NCBI RefSeq assembly: GCF_025574465.1
Contig: NZ_JAOBPP010000017.1
Span: forward strand, 62,001-126,000
Length of the DNA stretch: 64,000 nt
Source: Kordiimonas aestuarii
GTDB lineage: Bacteria; Pseudomonadota; Alphaproteobacteria; Sphingomonadales; Kordiimonadaceae
Reading direction: 5' to 3'
In this document: one piece after another, positions 27,053-35,901 of the stretch
How positions within the stretch are numbered: the stretch's first letter is position 1
Layout: every line of letters begins with the position of its first letter
Program-made: the position numbers and the translations under genes
The notes under the pieces: generated by a model
What the model saw: only the letters and a program-made list of their open reading frames with translations
Databases searched by the model: none
What the model was told of the DNA's origin: nothing

Positions 27053-28591
27053 ATGAATGCCAAAACCATAAATAAACATCAGTATCGGGGGGCCTACGTG
27101 GCAAATAACACAAACAACCAAGACACTATTTCTCTTTGGTTTGCAATTCTTCCGCTCATCAGCTTAATCATCATGCTCACCAGCTCGGTTTTGCTGTTCG
27201 GCGATTCGTCCTCGTCCGGCCCGAACCAGCTTGCGCTGATGTTCTCCGCCGGTGTTGGCATCGCCCTTGGCATGGTGCGTGGGCAAAGTTATGAGGTGCT
27301 GGAACAAGCGCTTGTCGACGGCATTATGCTGGCGATGAAAGCTTGCCTTATCCTGCTGATGGTTGGCTCCATGATCGGCAGCTGGATGCTTGCTGGCACC
27401 GCCCCAGCGGTGATTCACCTTGGCCTTGGTGTACTTGACCCTGGGTTCCTGTACCCGGCTGCCCTTATTATCTGTGCGCTGGTTGCGGCGTCGATCGGCA
27501 GCTCCTGGACAACAGCAGCCACCGTGGGGCTTGCCCTTATCGGCATTTCGCGCATTCTGGGCCTCTCACCCGAGATTACGGCAGGCGCCGTGATTTCCGG
27601 CGCCTATTTTGGCGACAAGATGTCCCCTCTTTCCGACACCACAAACCTGGCGCCCGCCATGGTGGACGTGGATCTTTTTGTTCATATCCGCCACATGGTC
27701 TGGACCACTACGCCGTCGCTGCTGATCTCGCTGGCTCTCTTTACCTGGCTGGGCTGGGGTATCGAAATCGGCGATGGAACCGTCAGCAGCATTGAGACAA
27801 CGCGAAGCCTGTTGGAGAATAGCTACAACCTTGGTTTTCCGGCGTTTATTCCTCTGATCGTGTTACTTGCCCTTGCTCTTAGAAAGGTACCAGCGCTTCC
27901 CACCATCACCATCGGCGCACTTGTTGGCTGCGTCGTCGCGGTACTCTACCAGCCCGATGCGACGCTTGCTTTTGGGGGCGGACTCGCAGACGGTGTGTCG
28001 CAAACCGGAGTAACAATCAAGGCGCTCTGGATGGCCATGGTTGACGGCTATACGGCCGATACCGGTAATGATATGCTCAACGACCTTCTGTCCCGTGGCG
28101 GCATGAGCAGCATGCTCACCACTGTTTGGCTGATCATCTCTGCCATGTGCTTTGGTGGCGTGATGGAGAAAACCGGCTTCCTTGGCCGCATCGTCACGGG
28201 TGCGCTTAAGGGGGTGCGCGGTACGGGTTCGCTGGTGCTGACAACCGTGTTAACCAGCATCGGCATGAATATCGTGGCGGGTGACCAGTATATCGCCATC
28301 GCCCTGCCCGGCCGCATGTACATGATGGAGTTCAAGCGCCGTGGCCTGGCACCACAGAATCTCTCCCGTACGCTGGAGGATGCAGGCACCATGACCTCCG
28401 CACTTATCCCCTGGAATACCTGTGGGGCGTTTATGGCCGGCACCCTGGGCGTTGCGACCTTTGCCTATGCGCCTTATGCCTTCTTTAACCTGCTGAACCC
28501 GATTATCGCGGTCATATATGGGTTCTTCAACATCAAGATCACCAAAATGTCTGATGAGCAGCAACCCGAGGTGAAGGTGGAAAAAGCCTGA
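27053..28591 (+). CDS. nhaC: Na+/H+ antiporter NhaC family
   Basis: Inner-membrane transporter with about 11-12 hydrophobic segments. The NhaC signature FGDKMSPLSDTTNLAPAM is plain, as are NIVAGDQYIAIALPGRMY and LIPWNTCGAFMAGTLG near the end. The open frame starts at 27020; the ATG at 27053 or the GTG at 27098 (after GGGGGG) is more likely, and the latter gives 497 residues, nearest the family. It is divergent from the amidohydrolase/dipeptidase operon; members of this group may exchange organic ions, so a link with peptide products is possible. Confidence 0.9.
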   Translation: MNAKTINKHQYRGAYVANNTNNQDTISLWFAILPLISLIIMLTSSVLLFGDSSSSGPNQLALMFSAGVGIALGMVRGQSYEVLEQALVDGIMLAMKACLILLMVGSMIGSWMLAGTAPAVIHLGLGVLDPGFLYPAALIICALVAASIGSSWTTAATVGLALIGISRILGLSPEITAGAVISGAYFGDKMSPLSDTTNLAPAMVDVDLFVHIRHMVWTTTPSLLISLALFTWLGWGIEIGDGTVSSIETTRSLLENSYNLGFPAFIPLIVLLALALRKVPALPTITIGALVGCVVAVLYQPDATLAFGGGLADGVSQTGVTIKALWMAMVDGYTADTGNDMLNDLLSRGGMSSMLTTVWLIISAMCFGGVMEKTGFLGRIVTGALKGVRGTGSLVLTTVLTSIGMNIVAGDQYIAIALPGRMYMMEFKRRGLAPQNLSRTLEDAGTMTSALIPWNTCGAFMAGTLGVATFAYAPYAFFNLLNPIIAVIYGFFNIKITKMSDEQQPEVKVEKA

Positions 28592-28599
28592 CAAAGATA

Positions 28600-28626
28600 A
28601 AACCCCGGCTCAACGAGCCGGGGTTT
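28600..28626. terminator. Bidirectional terminator between nhaC and GH3
   Basis: AAACCCCGGCTC-AAC-GAGCCGGGGTTT is a perfect 12-bp stem. It serves nhaC on the plus strand and, with a TTTTATC run on the other side, the GH3 gene on the minus strand. Confidence 0.88.
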
Positions 28627-28671
28627 CTTGCCAGTGACCGAAGTACCAGTGCCTGGAGAGAAGGTACTTCC

Positions 28672-31197
28672 TTACATGGGGCAGCGGTCAGCCCCATGAC
28701 CCAACCGAAGCGCAACATTGGCAACCGTCAGGTCTGCTGGCCCTTCCGCGGTCAGACGGAAGGGTTCTGTGACGACATCAAATGTGTCGCCTTCATCGGC
28801 AAGGCACACAAGCGGCAAAGTAACCGTCTGCCACCCCTTACCTTCAAGGTTCTCAAACACGACGGACAAGTCGTAGGTGCGTGTGCAGTCCTCACCGCAC
28901 TGCAAGCTGACACTGCCGCCTTCCACGCTTTCGATATCAACGTCAAATGTGAAGGCCGCGCCCCTGGTGTATTCGGCTGACCAATCAAGCGCAGGTCCGG
29001 CACTGATGGCAATATTGCCTGCTGTCGCTGCATTCATTTCAAGCCGCAGCGCGTCCCCTTGAATGTCCTTGTCAACCTGACTGATTTTGCCAGACCCTGT
29101 CGGCAGCGCAGCATAGGCGCCACTTAGCTGAGCATAAGAGCCTTCGTCGCTGAGGATAATCATCCACGGTGCGATGGTACGGCCTGCGTAAAGCTTGATA
29201 TCAGACAGATCTCCTGATTGCACACCTTCGACATCTTCAGCCAACATCGGCACTTCCGTATCGCTGGCGTAGGTCATGCCATATCCATACGCAAACTGCG
29301 GATCATAACCTTCGTGGTACTTGTTCAGCGTGTCCTGAAGCGGTGATTTCGGCCATGAGAACGAAAGCTTGCCTTTAAAGTCATGGCGCGCCTGTCCGGC
29401 TTTGTCTGCGATCAGGACGTCAGCAACTCCCTCACCTTCCGTGCCCGGCAACCAGGCTGCAACAAAGCCATCGGAAGCATTGAGTTCAGGATTTACCCAA
29501 AGCGGACGGCCGGACAAGAACACCGTCACAACCGGAATACCGGCATCCTTGAAGGACTTGATCAATTTCAGGCTTTTTTTCGCGCCCGGCTCAAACTCCA
29601 GTGTTTCGAGGTCGCCCTGCCCTTCGGCATACGGCTCTTCACCGATCACCACAATCGCAACATCCGGTTTTTCGTCAAAGCTTCCATCAGCCGAGAGGAC
29701 AGCTTCACCACCCGCCTCGCCAACAGCTTCTTTAATACCCTGATAGATCGAAGAAGCCCCTGGAAAATCACTGTTCACATTGCCTGTGCCCTGCCAACTG
29801 ATTGTCCAGCCGCCGGTTTGCTTACCGATATTGTCGGCACCGTCCCCAGCGACCAGAATTGTCTGTGTTGGCTTCAGCGGCAAGACATGGCCGTTATTTT
29901 TCAGAAGCACGAGACTTTCCCGCACGGCCTGCCGCGCCACTTCCCGGTGCTCAGCACGGCCAATAATATCGTCTTGCCCGGCAACACCACGGCCTGAGGG
30001 CATGCCTTTTTCAAAAAGCCCTGCACGAAGCTTGACGCGCAGAATACGGGCAACCGCATCATCAAGCCGGTCCAGGGGAATTTCGCCAGCCTGCACCTGT
30101 TCAAGCGTATTGGCGTAAAGCTTTTTCCAGTCTTCAACCACCATGAAAAGGTCCAGCCCTGCGTTCACAGACGCGGCACACGATGCATTGTTGCACCCCG
30201 GAACCTGCCCGTGGCCGTTCCAGTCACCAACAACAAGTCCGTCGAAACCCATCCGCCCCTTCAGAACATCGGTCAGCAGATATTTACTGCCGTGCATTTT
30301 CTGGCCATTCCAACTGGAGAAGCTGGCCATAACAGTCTGAACCCCGGCTTCAATGGCGGATACATAACCGGCGGAATGAATATCGCGCAGTTCTTTTTCC
30401 GATATCTTTGCGTTGCCCTGGTCGTCACCATCTGCGGTGCCGCCATCGCCAAGGAAGTGTTTTGCGGTCGCAACAACATGGTTCACGTCAAGGAAGGTCT
30501 CTGTTCCCGGCTTGCCCTGCAAGCCAAGCACCATGCTTCCGGCATAGGCTTTAACAATCTCCGGGTTCTCGGAATAACTTTCATAAGTCCGGCCCCAGCG
30601 ATCATTTTGGGCAACGGCGATCGTTGGCGCGAAAGTCCAATCAATGCCTGTCGCACGCATCTCAAGGGCGGTAATCTCGCCGATCCTTTTCATGAGTGCC
30701 GGATTGTTAGCGGCCCCCAGCCCGATGTTGTGCGGGAAAATGGTTGCGCCAATAACGTTGTTATGGCCATGCACCGCGTCGCTACCCCAGATGATAGGGA
30801 TAGCAAGACCACCATCCGATGTGTCCATTGATGCCTTGTAGAAGCTATCCGCGAGTGCGAGCCACTCTGACGGCTTGGCATGCTTGTTTCGCTGTGGCAA
30901 AGAACCGCCGCCATTAAGCACTGAGCCAACATGATATTTTTTTATGTCCTCTGGCGTCACATACTGGATTTCGACCTGCATGATCTGGCCAACTTTTTCC
31001 TCAACCGACATCTGGGACAAAAATTCCCTGATGCGAGCCTCGCTCGCCGCTTCTTTCTTGACCGGGCTTTCAACCTGTGGCCACAAGGAGGCATCAGTTG
31101 CACAGGCCGCCCCATATGGCAGCACGGAACAGCACAACATCAGGCTGGCGATGGTGTTTAGCTTTTTCGACTTATCAAAGCGGAAACGAGCGAACAT
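28672..31197 (-). CDS. Glycoside hydrolase family 3, ExoP-type beta-1,3/beta-glucosidase
   Basis: Exo-acting beta-glucosidase/glucanase. The ATG at 31197 follows GGAGAAG and begins the signal peptide (residues 1-33), giving 841 residues; the longer open frame is not supported. The catalytic domain shows IWGSDAVHGHNNVIGATIFP, TAKHFLGDGGTADG and the nucleophile D325 in LVVGDWNGHG. The second domain (VALVVIGEEPYAEGQGD-like) holds the probable acid/base Glu, and a C-terminal beta-sandwich of ~200 residues is appended, as in marine ExoP enzymes. Two LacI operator copies precede it. Confidence 0.94.
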   Translation of the reverse strand: MFARFRFDKSKKLNTIASLMLCCSVLPYGAACATDASLWPQVESPVKKEAASEARIREFLSQMSVEEKVGQIMQVEIQYVTPEDIKKYHVGSVLNGGGSLPQRNKHAKPSEWLALADSFYKASMDTSDGGLAIPIIWGSDAVHGHNNVIGATIFPHNIGLGAANNPALMKRIGEITALEMRATGIDWTFAPTIAVAQNDRWGRTYESYSENPEIVKAYAGSMVLGLQGKPGTETFLDVNHVVATAKHFLGDGGTADGDDQGNAKISEKELRDIHSAGYVSAIEAGVQTVMASFSSWNGQKMHGSKYLLTDVLKGRMGFDGLVVGDWNGHGQVPGCNNASCAASVNAGLDLFMVVEDWKKLYANTLEQVQAGEIPLDRLDDAVARILRVKLRAGLFEKGMPSGRGVAGQDDIIGRAEHREVARQAVRESLVLLKNNGHVLPLKPTQTILVAGDGADNIGKQTGGWTISWQGTGNVNSDFPGASSIYQGIKEAVGEAGGEAVLSADGSFDEKPDVAIVVIGEEPYAEGQGDLETLEFEPGAKKSLKLIKSFKDAGIPVVTVFLSGRPLWVNPELNASDGFVAAWLPGTEGEGVADVLIADKAGQARHDFKGKLSFSWPKSPLQDTLNKYHEGYDPQFAYGYGMTYASDTEVPMLAEDVEGVQSGDLSDIKLYAGRTIAPWMIILSDEGSYAQLSGAYAALPTGSGKISQVDKDIQGDALRLEMNAATAGNIAISAGPALDWSAEYTRGAAFTFDVDIESVEGGSVSLQCGEDCTRTYDLSVVFENLEGKGWQTVTLPLVCLADEGDTFDVVTEPFRLTAEGPADLTVANVALRLGHGADRCPM

Positions 31198-31317
31198 TCT
31201 CTTCTCCAAATACGGGGACGCTGCGGTCATCCATTTAAAATGATGTAAACAGTCGTTCGCTGCAGCCTTCCACCACCACAAGGAACGATTATGATGTCAC
31301 GCGGCTCAAATAAAATA

Positions 31318-31331
31318 AGACAGCGCTGTCA
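31318..31331. promoter_or_regulatory. LacI operator, proximal copy before GH3
   Basis: AGACAGCGCTGTCA. It shares the 12-bp palindrome GACAGCGCTGTC with the other copies and lies 55 bp from the distal one at 31373. Confidence 0.8.
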
Positions 31332-31372
31332 TTTAAAAATCACCGAAAATGCCACAAATGTCCAGAAAAATA

Positions 31373-31386
31373 TGACAGCGCTATCA
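31373..31386. promoter_or_regulatory. LacI operator, distal copy before GH3
   Basis: TGACAGCGCTATCA, one mismatch from the palindrome TGACAGCGCTGTCA. It sits between the lacI stop and the GH3 start, 55 bp centre to centre from the proximal copy. Confidence 0.78.
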
Positions 31387-31406
31387 TATCATGTGTCACG
31401 AAAGAC

Positions 31407-32447
31407 CTAACGGACCCTGAGGTCAGCGACGGAATCCCGCACACAGAGGGTAAAACCGTGTGAGGACGATAATATTTTCTCGCCCTCGCCATCTTCTCCC
31501 ATCACCATATCGAAGGCCGCGCCAGCCATTTCTTCAACAGGTTGCCGAACAGTCGTCAACGCGGGCGAGACAGTTGCGGCAATGGCATCGTCATCAAAAC
31601 CAACGATGGAGAGCTCATCGGGTACCCGCACCCCCTTCTCTCTTGCAACAGCCAGGATGCCAGCCGCCATTTCATCGTTGGAGGCAAAAACAGCGGTAGG
31701 ACGCTCTTCCAGCGCAAGAAGGAGCTCCGCCGCCTGACGGCCGCTGGCATATGAAAACAGGCCCGGCACAATCATTTCGTTTTTAACCCGAAGTCCATGT
31801 GTCTGCATCGCACGCACATAGCCGCGCTCCCGGTCGAGCGAGCAGGAGTGATTGGGATCGCCCTTAACAAACCCGATGCGTTCATGTCCCATGCCGATCA
31901 GATATTCGGTCATTTCGAAAGCCGCCTGAAATTCATCAATCGAGACACGGACCATATCGTCCGCCTGAACGCCCGGAGCGATGCGTGCCGTCGGTACTCC
32001 GCTGGCGCGAAGGGCATTCAGCACCACGGTATCGTCACAGATCGGGGCGGAGAGGATGACCGCATCAAAGCGGATGCTGTTCAGAACCTGCCGAAGCTTT
32101 GCCTCGTTACCGCGTTCGCGAAATACTTCCACCACCAGATGGCAGCCGATGCTCTCGCATCTATTCAATATACTGCGCAGGACCTTACTGATGTAATCGC
32201 CGCTGGGGTCATCGACAAAAAGTCCGACAATATAAGATTTACTGCCCGCCAGACCACGTGCCTGCAATGACGGCCTGAAGTTCAACTGCTCCGCTACCTC
32301 GAGGATTTTTTTCTTTTTATCCTCGCTGACATATTTTTCCTTATTGAACACACGCGAGACAGTTTTCATCGACACACCAGCGAGCCGCGCCACGTCACTC
32401 ATCGTTGCATTTTTTGTCTTCACAATGCTCACTAGATTTCCGCCCAT
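31407..32447 (-). CDS. LacI family transcriptional regulator of the glucan locus
   Basis: Ligand-responsive repressor of 346 residues. The helix-turn-helix and hinge are ATMSDVARLAGVSMKTVSRV and FRPSLQARGLAG; the rest is a periplasmic-binding-protein-like sensor (RIGFVKGDPNHSCSLDRERGY, AVFASNDEMAAGILAVAREK). No ribosome site precedes the ATG at 32447; the GTG at 32432 after GGCGGA is a candidate start. It lies among GH3, GH16 and a sugar transporter, and five palindromes near these genes are the obvious binding sites. Confidence 0.94.
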   Translation of the reverse strand: MGGNLVSIVKTKNATMSDVARLAGVSMKTVSRVFNKEKYVSEDKKKKILEVAEQLNFRPSLQARGLAGSKSYIVGLFVDDPSGDYISKVLRSILNRCESIGCHLVVEVFRERGNEAKLRQVLNSIRFDAVILSAPICDDTVVLNALRASGVPTARIAPGVQADDMVRVSIDEFQAAFEMTEYLIGMGHERIGFVKGDPNHSCSLDRERGYVRAMQTHGLRVKNEMIVPGLFSYASGRQAAELLLALEERPTAVFASNDEMAAGILAVAREKGVRVPDELSIVGFDDDAIAATVSPALTTVRQPVEEMAGAAFDMVMGEDGEGEKILSSSHGFTLCVRDSVADLRVR

Positions 32448-32524
32448 CGATCCAATAAGGCAGCATACATGCCCAAATGCGCCCGCTCCACTATAACAAG
32501 CGCGTTGCGATTGTCACGCAAACA

Positions 32525-32538
32525 TGATAGCGCTGTCA
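32525..32538. promoter_or_regulatory. LacI operator between lacI and the GPH transporter
   Basis: TGATAGCGCTGTCA, one change from the consensus. It is placed in the divergent region and may act on both lacI and the transporter-GH16 unit. Only one copy is evident here, in contrast to the pairs elsewhere. Confidence 0.78.
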
Positions 32539-32579
32539 CTTCATTTATGCAGCCTGCCCAAAGAGTTGGTGACGATGTC

Positions 32580-33929
32580 ATGGCAAAAGATCGGGCTCTA
32601 CGCTCAAAACTACCGACATTTCTGGGCTATGGCTCGGGGGATTTTGCCCTCAACCTCTTCTGGCAAGGCACAGGCTTTTACCTGTTCTATTTTTTCACCA
32701 ATGTATTGGGCCTGTCCGGCAGCATCGTCGGGACGATCTTTCTGATCGCCAGCCTGTGGGATGCCATTTCAGACCCGATGATGGGATATATCGCGGACCG
32801 GACAAAAAGTCGGCTGGGGCCCTATCGTCCTTACCTCCTGTTTGGCAGCATACCTCTCTCTGCCTCATTTATCCTGCTCTTTTCACCGATGGAAATGAGC
32901 TCGGAAGCGCATTTGATCGCTTACGCAAGCGGCGCGCTCCTCCTGTTCCGTACGGCATATACTGTTGTATCCATTCCCTACTCGGCGTTAGGCGCGCGCG
33001 TTACTCGCAATTTTGATGGCCGCACACGCCTTGCTGGCATCCGCATGTATTTTGGCTTCCTGGGCGGTGTCTGCGTCAGTTTCACTGCCAAGACCTTGCA
33101 GGAAAATTTTGACGATGCGACCGCCTTCGGCTTGATGGGGCTGTTCGCGGGTATTATAGCCGTTGTTGTGCTGGTCGCCTGTACCTTTCTAAGCAAAGAA
33201 TCCGCCAATCCTATCAATCGCCACAGCGCTCCCAAAAGCGGGAAAGAAGGCCTGGTCGCAATTTTCCATAACCGACCTTTCCTGTTGATTGTCGGCGGCA
33301 TCAGCCTGGTTACTGTGGCAACCAATACTGTCGGGCAGACCATTCTTTATTATTTTGAAAGCCATATCGGTGACCGCTCATCAGGTAACACGGCCATCAT
33401 TATCATGAGCGGGGCACCACTCCTGACCATTCCTTTCTGGTCCGTATTAACCCTGAAAATCGGCAAGAAGACCGCGTGGATACTTGGCAGTATTATCGGC
33501 ACCATCGGCCTTGCCGTGCTTTATTCCGCTGCAGTGCATGCGCCTTTTGTTGCATATTTAGGCGTCACCATCACGGTTATCGGCCTTAGCGCCTATGCGG
33601 TGATTTTCTGGAGCATCCTGCCGGACACAATTGAGTATGGCTACCACCTTAGCGGGCTCAAAAGCGAATCCTTGCTTATCGGAATTGCCTCGTCATTCCA
33701 GAAAGTTTCCATTGGGCTTTCCGCCTATATCGCAGGACATCTGCTGGACCTGACGGGTTATATACCAGCAACCCCCACCTCAGCCGAAACCACAGACGGC
33801 ATCCGCGACATATTCACACTCATTCCCATGATGGCGCTCCTGGCATCCGGCGTCCTGATGTTGTTTTACCCCATTACGGCCAAATCACATGCAGCCCTCG
33901 TCGAAGACCTGCAAAAGCGTGAAAAATAA
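32580..33929 (+). CDS. GPH-family sugar:cation symporter (MFS)
   Basis: Inner-membrane transporter with 12 predicted helices and 449 residues from the ATG at 32580 (32547 is an alternative). GPH/MelB-type motifs: FLIASLWDAISDPMMGYIAD and RTKSRLGPYRPYLLFG, then SIPYSALGARVTRNFDGR and FWSILPDTIEYGYHLSG. It probably imports glucose or short beta-glucan oligosaccharides released by GH16 and GH3. It is followed 28 bases later by GH16. Confidence 0.92.
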   Translation: MAKDRALRSKLPTFLGYGSGDFALNLFWQGTGFYLFYFFTNVLGLSGSIVGTIFLIASLWDAISDPMMGYIADRTKSRLGPYRPYLLFGSIPLSASFILLFSPMEMSSEAHLIAYASGALLLFRTAYTVVSIPYSALGARVTRNFDGRTRLAGIRMYFGFLGGVCVSFTAKTLQENFDDATAFGLMGLFAGIIAVVVLVACTFLSKESANPINRHSAPKSGKEGLVAIFHNRPFLLIVGGISLVTVATNTVGQTILYYFESHIGDRSSGNTAIIIMSGAPLLTIPFWSVLTLKIGKKTAWILGSIIGTIGLAVLYSAAVHAPFVAYLGVTITVIGLSAYAVIFWSILPDTIEYGYHLSGLKSESLLIGIASSFQKVSIGLSAYIAGHLLDLTGYIPATPTSAETTDGIRDIFTLIPMMALLASGVLMLFYPITAKSHAALVEDLQKREK

Positions 33930-33957
33930 CAAACACCAACCTGAACCAGAGGGACAT

Positions 33958-34752
33958 ATGAAAACACTGAAAACCTTATCGGCCGCATTGATTTTGTCGA
34001 CACACGGGTTCATGGCGGCACCAACATTTGCCGACGACATGAAGCTTGTGTGGTCAGATGATTTTGATGGCACCGCCTTGAACACAAATGCCTGGCATAT
34101 TGTCAAAGGCGACGGCTGCCCGAAAAATTGCTATTTCGGCAATAACGAAAAACAGACATATACTGCGGATGAGAAGAACCTGCGCCTGGAGGATGGAAAG
34201 CTGGTGATTGAGGCGCGCGGCGGTGACAAGTTCACCTCTGCCAAGATCACCTCAAAAGGCATCCCGGGCTGGACCTACGGTAAAATTGCCATGCGCGCCA
34301 AATTGCCGTCGGGCGTGGGCACATGGCCCGCCTTTTGGATGATGCCGGATGAAGCGAAATATGGCCCTTGGCCAAAATCGGGCGAAATCGACATTATGGA
34401 ACATGTTGGCTTCGACCAGGGTCATGTACATGGCACGGTCCACACCGAGGCCTACAATCACCGCATTAACACCCAAAAGGGCAAGGATATCACCGTGGAT
34501 ACCGCTTCAAGCGCCTTCCACACCTACACTATTGAGTGGGATGCCGGTGAAATAAGGTGGTTTATCGACAGCGATCAATTCTTCGCCTTTACCCGACAGG
34601 ATAACGATGGCCATGCTGAATGGCCTTTCGATCACCCGTTTCATGTTATCCTCAACCTCGCGGTCGGCGGTGACTGGGGTGGCAAGGAAGGCATAGACGA
34701 GGCAGCCTTTCCCGCACGCTATGAGATCGACTGGGTCAAAGTCTGGCAATAG
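33958..34752 (+). CDS. Glycoside hydrolase family 16 endo-beta-1,3-glucanase (laminarinase)
   Basis: Secreted endo-glucanase cutting beta-1,3-glucan such as laminarin. 264 residues from the ATG at 33958 with AGAGGGA before it, and a signal peptide (residues 1-25). The catalytic motif is SGEIDIMEHV: nucleophile E143, D145 and acid/base E148, with the extra Met that marks the laminarinase-type GH16. GTWPAFWMMP and ILNLAVGGDWGG also fit. No extra binding module. Same transcript as the GPH transporter. Confidence 0.95.
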   Translation: MKTLKTLSAALILSTHGFMAAPTFADDMKLVWSDDFDGTALNTNAWHIVKGDGCPKNCYFGNNEKQTYTADEKNLRLEDGKLVIEARGGDKFTSAKITSKGIPGWTYGKIAMRAKLPSGVGTWPAFWMMPDEAKYGPWPKSGEIDIMEHVGFDQGHVHGTVHTEAYNHRINTQKGKDITVDTASSAFHTYTIEWDAGEIRWFIDSDQFFAFTRQDNDGHAEWPFDHPFHVILNLAVGGDWGGKEGIDEAAFPARYEIDWVKVWQ

Positions 34753-34756
34753 AAAA

Positions 34757-34775
34757 CCGGGCGCCCCGGCCTTTT
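34757..34775 (+). terminator. Weak hairpin after GH16
   Basis: CCGGG-CGC-CCCGG followed by CCTTTT, between the convergent GH16 and serine hydrolase genes. The T-run is short. Confidence 0.4.
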
Positions 34776-34776
34776 G

Positions 34777-35901
34777 TCAGGGTCGGGGTTTTCCCACACC
34801 TTGAGCGGGGAAAATATAATTGGCCATAATGCTTTGCGCCTGCTCCATATAAAGCGGCCACTCGCCGTAATTTCCCTGCGTCATTACAACAACCAAACCT
34901 TGGTCCTTGAAAATATTGACCTGTTGTCCACCATCCCCATCGGCTGAGAGATAGCGGACCCCAGCCACCTCACGCAGCCAGAAATAATAGCCGTAGCCCG
35001 CGCCCTCCGGGCTTGCCTGCCGCGTGGTCATTTCCTCGACCCACCACGCCGGAATGATCTGTTGCGCGCGCCAGCGGCCGTTCTGCAACACGATGATGCC
35101 CACTTTTAACATGTCCTTTGGGGTCAAATAGAGACGGGCGCTGCCCTCTGGGGTGCCCGTGGGTTGCTGTCCCCAACGGTAATTTGTAATCCCTAGCGGT
35201 TTGAAAAACCTTTTGTCGGCCCATGCGGCAAGGGGTTCATCCAATTGATATTCCAGAATGCGTAGCACAAGGTTAGGCACGGCGCTGTTGTAGCGCCATT
35301 CACTTCCGGGCCCCTGGTTCTCCCGCGCGAGCAGGAACGTGGCAAAGTCGTCCGACTGCCAAAGCGCTACCAGGTCATCATCGGTCCACTCATCCCAGCG
35401 GTAACCCGCTGTCATTGTCAAAAGGTGGTGCAAGGTGAGCTGGCGGGCCTTGCCTGTCAGCTTTGCGGCCAGATTAGGAGGCAACAGATCCCTGACCTTG
35501 GCGCCGGCGGTTGCGTTCAAGTCATCAAGGGCGATACCGGCTAAAATCCCGGTTATCGCCTTGGTAACAGACGCTACATAGTGCGGCTTGTCGGCATCCC
35601 ACCACATAGCCTCTTCCCCCGGCACACGTTTGACGCCGCCCTCAAAGTCAATATGGTCATTTGTGCCGCGGAAATAGTTTTCATAAAGCAACGCACCATC
35701 CCTGTAGACCAGCACGCTATGGATATCCTTGAATTTTCCGCCCTTGATATCACCCTCCAGTGCGGCCATCCGGACGTCAAAATGCGGCTGGCTGATACCC
35801 ACACTGGCTGCCGGGCTTACATCAAGGCTCGGCTGTGTACCGCATGCCGCAGTCAGGAGAAATGGCAGCGCAAGGCAGGTGCCCCTGAGTTGCTGCTTCA
35901 T
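34777..35901 (-). CDS. Beta-lactamase-fold serine hydrolase lipoprotein
   Basis: 374 residues; lipoprotein signal with LTAAC (Cys20). Active-site motifs are S111-V-T-K114 and YNS (EWRYNSAVP), and a late GGQQVNIF strand that replaces the usual HTG. This is the class C beta-lactamase / esterase group. Its substrate may be an ester on a glycan or an envelope component; not shown. It overlaps the halogenase gene by four bases (ATGA), as the last gene of the TonB receptor operon. Confidence 0.9.
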   Translation of the reverse strand: MKQQLRGTCLALPFLLTAACGTQPSLDVSPAASVGISQPHFDVRMAALEGDIKGGKFKDIHSVLVYRDGALLYENYFRGTNDHIDFEGGVKRVPGEEAMWWDADKPHYVASVTKAITGILAGIALDDLNATAGAKVRDLLPPNLAAKLTGKARQLTLHHLLTMTAGYRWDEWTDDDLVALWQSDDFATFLLARENQGPGSEWRYNSAVPNLVLRILEYQLDEPLAAWADKRFFKPLGITNYRWGQQPTGTPEGSARLYLTPKDMLKVGIIVLQNGRWRAQQIIPAWWVEEMTTRQASPEGAGYGYYFWLREVAGVRYLSADGDGGQQVNIFKDQGLVVVMTQGNYGEWPLYMEQAQSIMANYIFPAQGVGKPRP

